The translations under genes were made by a program, and so were the position numbers. 64,000 nucleotides of DNA from Zygnema cylindricum (Eukaryota; Streptophyta; Zygnematophyceae; Zygnematales; Zygnemataceae). How positions within the stretch are numbered: position 1 is the stretch's first letter; the number at the start of each line of letters is the position of its first letter. Shown one piece after another: positions 56,345-64,000 of this stretch. The notes beneath the pieces are model-generated. The model worked only from the letters and a program-made list of their open reading frames with translations, ran no database searches and was not told the origin of the DNA. The stretch lies in contig JBBHKE010002331.1 of assembly GCA_037447655.1 (NCBI GenBank), forward strand, positions 1 to 64,000, written 5' to 3'.

Positions 56345-57019
56345 AAAGACGGTTGATAAAATTGTCGAAGGCTATCAAAAACAGATTATTAGCTTTCAAA
56401 TGGTGTTCAAAGTTATTTTAAAATTTTTAAATCCTTTCTCTCTCTTCCGGAGAAATTACAGAATAGTGTTTTTTATGGTGAAAATGCTCTATTAAAAATT
56501 GAAGATAAATGAAAAAGTGGAGATAAATGAAAAAAAAAATTGTTGGAAGAAATGTAATCAACGAGAAGTTTAATTTTAGAAAATTGCCCGAAAAACTTGA
56601 TGAGGTTGCTATAAGGTTTACATTAAATCTACTAGTGATGTAATCATTTTTATTGTTATGGTTATTATTGGATATTTGAAATTATAACAATGGCCTCTTA
56701 GAGAAACCCTAGAACAAAATGTTTCATTTTGACCTTCGTTTAAAAAAAAATAAAAGATTGCTTAGCGGAAATATTGTAATTTGTTTTCCAAATACTTATT
56801 TCTTGGTTTGCATTTGCCCTTTCCATGAATGTACCATTACCCTAATTATGTTATAAAATACAAAATAAATATAAAATAAATATTAAAAAATTTATATATA
56901 TAAAATGTAACTTATGCTATAATATATGCTATGTGCATATGTATGTTATAAAATATAAAACTATATTTAGTAATGTTGACTTTGTTCAGAAATGTCGACG
57001 TTTTCTCGTTCCAAAATAG
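56345..57019. other. AT-rich spacer
   Basis: No gene is seen. 56850-56965 is strongly AT-rich (AAAATATAAAAT-type). Confidence 0.4.
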
Positions 57020-57720
57020 CTTTGGTGGGGGGGAGGAGGCAAGGGGGAGGGGGGGAGGTAGGGGGGGGGGGCAGTAGGGGGGAGCAGAAGGGAGGAGGGT
57101 GGACATGGTAGAGGGGAAGTGGGCAGTGGGGGAGGAGAGGGTGAGAGGAAGGAGAAGGGGAGGGGAGGGGGAGAAGTGGGGGTGTAGTAAGAGGGAGCTG
57201 GAGGGAGAAGGGGGGAGGTGGGGGGAGGGAGTGGGGAAAGTGCGGAGAGGGGGGAGGGGGAGGGGGAGGGGGAGGGGGAGAGGGAGGGGTAGGCGGGGTG
57301 GAGGGGAAGGGGATGGGAGGGGGGTTGGAGGGTGAATAAGGAGGAGGGAGGAGGGTGGGAGGAGCCAGGTGCGGGGAGCGAGGAGTTGGAAGCGGGGGGA
57401 GGGGGGGAAGGGGAGGGGGAGGGGAGGGGGAGGGGAGGGCAATTGCGAGGGCGAAGAGTTGGAGAGAAAGAGAGAGGTAGTGGGATGGAGGGAGGTTGGG
57501 GGAGAGAGGGAGGGTGGGTGGGTGGGTGGGTGGGAGGAAAAGGGAGAGGGTCAGGTAGAGAGAGGTGGAGAGAGTGTAGGTGGTAGCAGGGAGGCAGTGA
57601 GGGAGGGAGGAAGGGAGGAAAAGAGAGAGTGAGGGGTAGGAGAGAGAGAAAGGGAAAGAGTTAGAGAAAAAGCGGGGTTGAGGGAGTCAAGGGAACAGTG
57701 GGATGGAGGGAGAGGGACAC
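57020..57720 (+). repeat. Long polypurine (G/A) tract
   Basis: About 700 bp on the plus strand are almost only G and A, built from GGGGAGGG, GGAGAGGG and GGGTGGGTGGG-like runs. The minus-strand frame 56912-57442 and plus frames 57099-57632 are Pro/Ser/Leu- or Gly/Arg/Glu-rich products of this composition and not genes. Triplex or G-quadruplex structures are possible. Confidence 0.85.
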
Positions 57721-57794
57721 CGAGTCAGACCTAAAGCCTCACATAAATATCCAAATCATGTATAATTTGTCGTTTTAGGAAAAGAAGATTCTCT

Positions 57795-57955
57795 CATTTC
57801 TCTCTCTCTCTCTTTCATTCGAGAAAATTTTCGTTTTTCCCATTCCCCCTGTCTGTTTTTTAAAAAATGTTTTGTCCTTTCTTTTTTTTCTTCTCTCCCT
57901 CTCCCTCTCTCTTCCTCTCCCTCTCCCTCTCCCTCTCCCTCTCTCTGTCAGAATC
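57795..57955 (+). repeat. Polypyrimidine (CT/CCCTCT) tract
   Basis: CTCTCTCTCT at 57803-57812 and a run of CCCTCT units at 57895-57950 lie about 80-240 bp downstream of the purine tract. They can pair with it as an imperfect inverted repeat. Confidence 0.7.
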
Positions 57956-59139
57956 TATTTCTCAAAGTGTTCAAGCGAATCTTTTTTTTTAAAAAACGGA
58001 AAAAAAAAAAAAAAAACTTTTGATATATATAAATAAAAGATGAATCTCTATTTTATTCGTAAAATATAGAAAATTAGATAAATTTATAATATTCATTTTT
58101 CATCTACGAGGTAGTACCTTTTATTTTAATATAAAAAAAAAAATCCAGGCCGAAATTTTTAAAGGCAAAAGATAGTACTTAATAAGATTAGGTCTTGCGA
58201 ACTTAATCTCTATTTGTTAATTTCTTAATATATTTGACTGTCAGAGGAATTAAATATAATAAATTCTGTTTCTGAGGATTTTTTTGGTTCTTAAAAATTA
58301 TTCTTTCATGGAGCGATTTTCATGCATGCCTTTCTTTGGATCCCCTCCCTTTATTTAAAAAAAAACACTTTATTAAATTAAAAAAACCTGATTAAATTAA
58401 TTCATTTTTTAGTGCCAAGAGATCCATGTTCTTGACCTGATAGTTATAATCAACATGTTATATCAATATAATATATCAATATACTATATCAATATACTAT
58501 ATCAATTTAATATATCATTATAATGTAGGAAAACATGGAAGCATTTTATTTGCGTCAACATAGATATTTCTTATCAACTTTTCCAACTTTGACTTAATCT
58601 TTTCCGTTGTTGAAACGAGAATATTCACATGACGAAAAAAATGTTATATATTCAGGTAATTGAAGCAACAAAATCCACAATAATATTATTTAACTTCAAA
58701 AGCATGTTTTAAATTGTCAAAAATAGTTATTTGGAGACTGGTCTTCTGCCATAACTTCACCCATTGAGGCACATAAATGATGTGTCTTATGCAAAATTAT
58801 TAAAAAACCTGCAACATTTTGCTTTACCTCTCTCCCCCCCACCCTCCCTCACACTCCACCGCATCCCATCCCACCCCACCCCACCCCACCCCACCCTACC
58901 CTCCTCCAACTAATAAAACATTTTAAAAACTTAACTCATTAACCAATTTATATATATTCCTTTATTTTGATAGATTCTATTTGCTTTAATCTACAATTAA
59001 TCCTCCTTGTAGTGTCTTGACACTAGGGCTAGACATGGACCATGTTGACCAAAAGTCGATGAAATCGGTTCAAAATCGAATTTACCAAAATACTAAAAAA
59101 TCGGCCAATATCTTCCAATTCGATGATGGGAAAATGTTG
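57956..59139. other. AT-rich region with simple repeats
   Basis: 58450-58515 has four or more copies of ATATCAATATACT-type units. 58830-58912 is C-rich (CACCCCACCCCACCCCACCC). A 58000-58020 A run and 58350-58385 A/T runs are also present. No gene is recognisable. Confidence 0.5.
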
Positions 59140-59554
59140 TAGTGTTGTGTATCGGGAAAAAACCTATCGCGATAAGTTTGACATCCGATATAGCGAATAT
59201 AGAAGGTCAAAGTTCTCGATACATCGCTCCGGGACCAACTACGATTATCACGAAACCTTCGGTGGGAGATAGGTGTCCCTACAAAAATAACGTACCGTAA
59301 ATCGTACAGAAACCCTCACCCCCCCTTCGCTCCTCCCCCCGCCCTACGACTGGGGGCGCGCCAAGGGGGGAGGGGGGTTTGGATTTTTTTTGGAACTCAA
59401 CGTTGCTTAGATGTATCGTATTATAAATATATCGTGTTTTCGAGCCGATATATCGATAAACATAGCGATATAAAGCTTCTCGATGTATCCATCACGGGTA
59501 CCCAAAATTAGGTAAATATTTAATATCGTCAAAGGGAAATCGATACACAACAAC
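59140..59554. mobile_element. hAT-like element (TAGTGTTGTGTATC family), short
   Basis: The left end TAGTGTTGTGTATCGGG and right end ATCGATACACAACA are inverted, with CGATA/TATCG-rich subterminal zones. A GC-rich stem (CCCCCCTTCGCTCC ... GGGGGGAGGGGGG, about 59318-59380) lies inside. No exact 8-bp duplication is visible. Confidence 0.65.
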
Positions 59555-59831
59555 AGAAAAATGACAATCATGGATTGCGACTTTGCCCGAAGCAAAAAAA
59601 AGAAAGTGTCGGATTTGGGAATCTGAAATTTTGACTTTTGCGACATTTGTCACATGGTCAAACGCCGACTATGTGAATACAGATTATGAAGGCTACGCTA
59701 TGGGAATGTGTCAGTAAATTAAGTTGGGTTGCATCGTCGAATCAGGACACTTCGATGTTTGGCGCTATTTCGGCTGTATCGGTGGGCGTATCGGTATCAC
59801 CATCTGATTTAATTTGTTCGGGTCTAATGTA

Positions 59832-60037
59832 CACCGTGAATTGCTATTAGTGTTAATGCTTTTTTTGTCTCATAAAGCATCTTTTTTCTGTACACACAGG
59901 TCGGATTTTAGATCTGACGGTTGGGATTGAAAGGTAAAGTTCTCAGCTTCCGATTGGCGGTCTCGAATTGAAAATCGGACAAGAGTGTACGGATAAAAGA
60001 TGTTTTAAGTGGCGGAAAAATTATTAACACTAATAGC
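59832..60037. mobile_element. Mariner-like MITE, right end replaced
   Basis: The left end is TA/CACCGTGAATTGCTATTAGT. The right end reads ATTAACACTAATAGC and then passes directly into TAGTGTTGGG of a hAT-like end, losing the last bases of the inverted repeat. Confidence 0.65.
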
Positions 60038-60144
60038 TAGTGTTGGGTATCGGGTGATATCATATCGCGATAATTTCGATATATCGTACCGAGACCAACA
60101 AATGTCAATTTTATGCATGCATACTATATCAAGGTATGAAGTTA
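60038..60144 (+). mobile_element. Left-end fragment of a hAT-like element (TAGTGTTGGGTATC family)
   Basis: TAGTGTTGGGTATCGGG followed by ATCGCGATAATTTCGATATA matches the left end of the complete element at 61340-61775. No matching right end was found beyond 61786, so it is truncated or its right part is deleted. Confidence 0.6.
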
Positions 60145-60152
60145 TGAACTAC

Positions 60153-61334
60153 AAGGGTTGTGTACCGGTAAGGATTTTCCGATAACCGATATGTGTCTTT
60201 TTTTGGGTAGCCGATAATCGATATACAGGTAAGATATATCGTTATCGGTGTTATCGACGATAAAAAAACGATAATTATCGGTTATTAACGACGATAACTC
60301 TACGACGCGTACAAATAAATGTACGGCTAGTGCACTCAGCTGTACGTGTTATCCCTCGGACGCGCCCTACTCACAACCCCTATCTAATGAGCTGTCTTCC
60401 AATCAAATCACTGTATCGTACATTTGTACAAGATGAATGTACAGTATTGTAGCAGCCATAATTTTGGTACAGTTATAGTACGGCTTCAATAAAAACGATG
60501 TACCTTTCACATCCGACGCCATGGCTTTGTCCCTTTTTCCCTTGGGATCCACTAGAAACCTGCCACGTGTTAGTCTGTCGGCTTTTTTGGCATAAGCCGC
60601 CAAAAAAGCCATTCCGAGATGCCGGCGCTCACGTTGGCCGTCCGCTCGTGTTTTCTCATTCGAATTCGTCCGTTCGATTCCAGCGGCGCGCAGAATGTTC
60701 TTTTGCGTCCGTTGTACTTTGTGTTCGTCGTCCTTTATCCGTTCCATGTTCACCAGTTTGTTGGTTCAATTCCGTACGTGCCTGTAAAATTCCTGTTCAG
60801 TTTACCAACCAGAAAGTACTAAAAAGTAATCTTTTCGTCAAATTCCGTACATTCCTCGTAAAAAACCGTACATTTCTTGTAAAAAACCGTACATTCCATG
60901 TAAATTTCCCGTTTAGTTTACCGGACAGAAAGTACTCCGCGTTTTTTTGCGAATTTTTCAAAGTCAAGAACTATACGAAGAAATCGAGAAAAAGGAAAAA
61001 ATCGCACGAACAAATATGGTTTTGGTACTATAGTTTTCGAACTGTAAAGTACTGTTTTAAATTTGTCAACGTTTATGCGTTGCGCTTGCCGTAATAAATT
61101 TCAGTTACACAGCTATGGGACAACTTCTTCTACGTGGCATGCCAGCTATATAAATCAATAATATAATACAGTATGTTATAAGCACTATTGTATGCATACT
61201 AAGTTTTTTAAGTTATCGCCAATATGGAATTTGCTGGTCTCGGACCGATATATCGGAACCTCTAACCGTTCCATAAGTGATAACTATCGTTACCGGTGTT
61301 ATCGCGATAAATTTTTTATTGATACACAACACTA
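60153..61334. mobile_element. hAT-like element (TAGTGTTGTGTATC family), 1182 bp
   Basis: The left end AAGGGTTGTGTACCGG and right end ATTGATACACAACACTA are imperfectly inverted, with the exact 8-bp duplication TGAACTAC (60145-60152 and 61779-61786, the latter displaced by the next element). It is an inverse relative of 46151-48215 without that copy's inserts. 60350-60620 is related to a copia LTR (21066-21310). The 198-residue frame 60498-61094 runs across these parts and is not convincing. A 24-bp unit with AAAAACCGTACATT is repeated three times at about 60841-60905. Confidence 0.85.
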
Positions 61335-61339
61335 TGAAC

Positions 61340-61775
61340 TAGTGTTGGGTATCGAGGACCTATTGCCGATATTCGATATATACTGAATTTCAGGTACCCG
61401 ATATTCGATATATCGCTTGGATATATCGAGAAGCTACATATTGCCATATTTTTTCGATCTATACAAATATTTTTTATTTATTTTTACTTTTTTTTCAAAA
61501 TTTTACCAACCCCCCCCCCCCCCCCCCCCCCCGTGGCCCACCTTCTAGGGGGGGGGGGGGGGGGGATTTTCCGTACTATTTTCCGTATGGTGTTCTGTAC
61601 AAAATTTCGTTCGAAATTTCGTACTGTATCTGTTCGAACAAACATTATTTACCAAGTTTATCGCGATAATTTATGTTGGTCCTGGTACGGTATATTGAGG
61701 ACCCTGACCGATCGATATTCGATATATCGAATATCTAAATCATCACGATTTGATTTCATCCGATACCCAACACTA
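61340..61775. mobile_element. hAT-like element (TAGTGTTGGGTATC family), complete, nested at the end of another
   Basis: A 436-bp element has ends TAGTGTTGGGTATCG and CCGATACCCAACACTA and the exact 8-bp duplication CTATGAAC (61332-61339, 61776-61783). The target spans the last three bases of the preceding hAT element and five bases of its duplication. Inside is a C-run/G-run hairpin. Confidence 0.9.
61510..61566. repeat. Poly(C)/poly(G) foldback
   Basis: A run of more than 20 C is followed by GTGGCCCACCTTCTA and a run of about 20 G, able to form a long GC stem with a short loop. Run length is likely to be unstable or misassembled. Confidence 0.75.
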
Positions 61776-61823
61776 CTATGAACTACAATGTTTTAAACGT
61801 CAAAACCCGAAATCCATTCTACA

Positions 61824-62085
61824 CATAGTTCAAAAGTAGGTGAAAGTAGGCCCATACAATATGCCTATTGTATGCAAAACATACAATATGACCTTAAGAC
61901 CCATATTGTATTCGGACCTATTCGGACAAATTAAAACATTCAGACCAGAAAAAATTATTTACACCGTCAGATTTGGACGATCGGTCGGTCGCTGATCAAA
62001 GTAGCGATCTAAGAAGATCACATGAAAAGCCCATACCACAACTTACGATAAAGGCGCCGACCAAAAGCCTACATAAGGTTGATTA
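61824..62085. mobile_element. hAT-like MITE (CATAGTTC family), right end lost
   Basis: It starts CATAGTTCAAAAGTAGG and includes GCCCATACAATATGCC, GATCGGTCGGTCGCTGATCA and AAGCCTACAT. The expected closing ACTTTTGAACTATG is missing, so it is truncated near 62085. Confidence 0.7.
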
Positions 62086-62929
62086 ATAGCAAATGGAGCG
62101 TCAAACTATATCATCGGGCAAAGATTTTATCGCGGCTTTTTTAGCCTGTCCGAAAGCACATGGCCTATACCGCCCTCCACTCACATAAATTAATGTTCAT
62201 CTACACGCGTCGACATTCCATTCGTAATTTTGTCGCTAAGTACAATTACTATTCCGTACTGTATATCAAATCTGCCGTTCGATCCGTTTTCGTGTCATTT
62301 GGTCAATGACTCAAAGCTGAAAAACTGAAAAGCACCGACCACGCGACTCTACAGTACCGTGACATTTTCATTAAAATTCGGTTGACCAAAATGCGTCGCC
62401 ATACGACACTTTCAGCGACCACCCAAACGACGCATTGAGCTGGACCACATTCTCTGAGGAGAGGGAAAGCGCGTCTCATACGATATTTTCGACTTTTCGC
62501 TACCAAAATCTCGTATTTTTTCCAAGCCGGAAAACTAAAATCGGTAACCCTAATTACTCTTCAAAGTAGCCCGCAGGAATTGCTACGAGAGTCACTCTGA
62601 CGTGACGTGACGTGGTTCAAATTTCGAAAGAAAGGGTCCTAAGGAAAGCCACAGTTTCAAAAGTCATTTTTTTTTAGAGATTTCATTTTTTTAGGGTCAT
62701 TATAGGATTCGCTTTATTGTTTTAGTACTATGATTGGAAGTTTTTTGAATACTTTTTTAGTTTGAGCTCATTTGAGTGGAGGAAAAAGTTTGATGTTAAA
62801 GAACAGACGGGGAAACAGAATCCTAAACCCTCACCTTGCCACGTGGCATCATGGCAATAAGGTACAAAGATAGGCTATTCATCGATGTGTTGTGTGAAAG
62901 AAATGTTGTTATTCCGGGATGGGTTAGGG
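62086..62929. other. Unassigned region
   Basis: No gene is recognisable. The 62303-62506 minus frame (67 residues) has no motif. TGACGTGACGTGACGTGG at 62598 is a short direct repeat. Confidence 0.35.
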
Positions 62930-63315
62930 TTGATGCTAAAATGTATTTAGGGTTGAAAAGCAAAATGTAGGGTTGAATAGTAAAATGTAGGGCTCAGAAG
63001 AAAAACGCTTTAAAGGAAAAATGTAGGATTTAAAAGAAATTCGTAGGGCGTAAAAGCAATTCTTTGAGTATAAAGCGAGTTTTAGGGTTTGATGAGCAAG
63101 TTAGGGTTTGAATTCCGAACTAGGGTGCCAAACAGATTACTAGGTTTGAAAAGCGAAATGTAAGGTTTAAATACGGGTTCTAGATTTTGAAAGGAAATGT
63201 CAAGATTTTAAGGCAAAATTTAGGTTGTAACAACATGTTTTAGGGTTGAAAGCAAAGTTTAGGGTTCTTAAGCAACGATTAAGGTTTAATTTGGTTTTTG
63301 AATTAGGGTTTCGTG
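62930..63315 (+). repeat. Degenerate TTTAGGG-containing minisatellite
   Basis: About 17-20 units of roughly 20-24 bp follow the pattern TAGGGTTTGAAAAGCAAAAT with many substitutions. The core matches the plant-type telomere heptamer TTTAGGG, but the units are far longer than telomeric repeats. It may be an interstitial telomere-like array or a chance AT-rich satellite. Confidence 0.6.
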
Positions 63316-64000
63316 AGCATCCCAACCCTTTTACATTTTTTTGTTTCCATGTACTTCACAATGAAACTCAAGTAGGTACTGCTGACTTCCGTGCTAGTCG
63401 TTTACACATGGGAAGAACATAGCCATTTTCCTCCTTTTCATATTTTTTTTGTTTTGTTTTTTTTTTTTTTTTTTTTTGTAAAGTCATAGCGGCAACAAAT
63501 GTACCGATGGAAACTTTTCACTGTCAAAACCCTATACGGATGGAAATGGCTTACGACCGTGTTGTCATTACCTTTTTACAAATAAACGTTTAAAGTGTTA
63601 CATACCGTTTAAATGATTTTTTGAACGTTGATATATTTTTGAGAAGTTAAAACGATAGAATTTAAACAATGCGTTGAAAGCTACAAGTACGTAACAATAA
63701 TGCAATGAAACTTGAGATTTCTATCCCAAATAGATTTTCCGCAAAATCAATTGTAAATTCCAGTGTGTTAACGTGTTCAATGCTGAAATTTTGAATATTT
63801 AATGCTCAAAATTGAAATCAAACACCCATCGAAATGTCGACTTTGATATGCAATTGATTTGTAAAATTAATTTTCAACGGCCAACCATAAAATTCCTAAG
63901 AAAACCGTCAATGTTGAAAATTATAGTTTGCGTTTCATTTAAATAAAAGTTGTGAGCAAATTTTTGTCAAGGTTTGTTGAGTTTGAAGGATTCACACTCT
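63316..64000. other. AT-rich region at the window end
   Basis: A long T-rich run lies at 63440-63478. No open frame or known repeat is recognisable before the edge. Confidence 0.4.

Noticed and set aside
56912-57442. Proline-rich 176-residue minus-strand frame
   Set aside because: It is produced by the polypurine tract; low-complexity Pro/Ser/Leu with no domain.
57099-57632. Gly/Arg/Glu-rich plus-strand frames
   Set aside because: Same polypurine composition effect as above.
60498-61094. 198-residue plus-strand frame
   Set aside because: It crosses the LTR-related block and the body of a hAT-like element and repeats a tandem 24-bp unit; no domain, and the 46-kb paralogue does not keep it.
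1-64000. Bacterial operons, ribosome binding sites or rRNA genes
   Set aside because: No dense coding, no rRNA motifs; splice-like signals and eukaryotic retroelements dominate.

Overview
This is a eukaryotic nuclear window made almost entirely of transposable elements nested in one another. I found no intact host gene. The green lineage (streptophyte alga or early land plant) is the best guess. The reasons are a degenerate receptor-like-kinase C-lobe with the plant-type SFGVVLFELIT and RPSMEEV motifs beside a GTAAG splice donor, several Ty1/copia and Ty3/gypsy elements, hAT, PIF/Harbinger-like and mariner-like non-autonomous elements, and a degenerate TTTAGGG-like repeat at the right end. 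The species is not identified.

Layout. 1-835: 3' end of a minus-strand copia element. 2.7-5.2 kb: two PIF/Harbinger-like elements and a copia LTR piece. 5.2-12.45 kb: a minus-strand gypsy element (3' LTR, chromodomain, integrase, RNase H), split by a young copia derivative at 6684-10886 with near-identical 1092-bp LTRs and an ACCTG target duplication. 12.45-15.6 kb: plus-strand copia pol pseudogene and its 3' LTR. 15.7-21.06 kb: minus-strand copia gag fragment and a long copia pol pseudogene split by a solo LTR. 21.07-26.6 kb: two plus-strand copia LTR-gag(-protease) remnants plus inverted LTR pieces; one LTR holds a PIF-like element. 27.15-36.1 kb: PIF-like elements, including two direct copies of a family carrying a degenerate ACTGAA-rich repeat. 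36.1-48.2 kb: hAT-like, mariner-like, PIF-like elements, a copia solo LTR and a gypsy solo LTR, many with exact target duplications. 48.2-59 kb: lower repeat density, exon-like stretches, a hAT element, the kinase pseudogene and a long polypurine tract. 59-62.1 kb: hAT-like elements stacked in each other. 62.1-64 kb: unassigned sequence and telomere-motif-like degenerate repeats.

How the parts relate. The copia elements share an unusual LTR plan. Just inside the 5' LTR is a 15-nt site complementary to the anticodon arm of initiator tRNA-Met (half-tRNA priming, as in Drosophila copia). Near the inner LTR end is a set of stem-loops with AGGG/AAGG loops. Three of the LTRs carry a cluster of GTAC sites. 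Five LTRs from at least three subfamilies also carry a tRNA-like unit with A box, B box and a T4/T5 run, always antisense to the element. That last feature is the best candidate here for an undescribed arrangement. The nesting order can be read from target duplications: copia into gypsy, solo copia LTR into copia pol, PIF into PIF, PIF into copia LTR, gypsy LTR into hAT, mariner-like into hAT, hAT into hAT.
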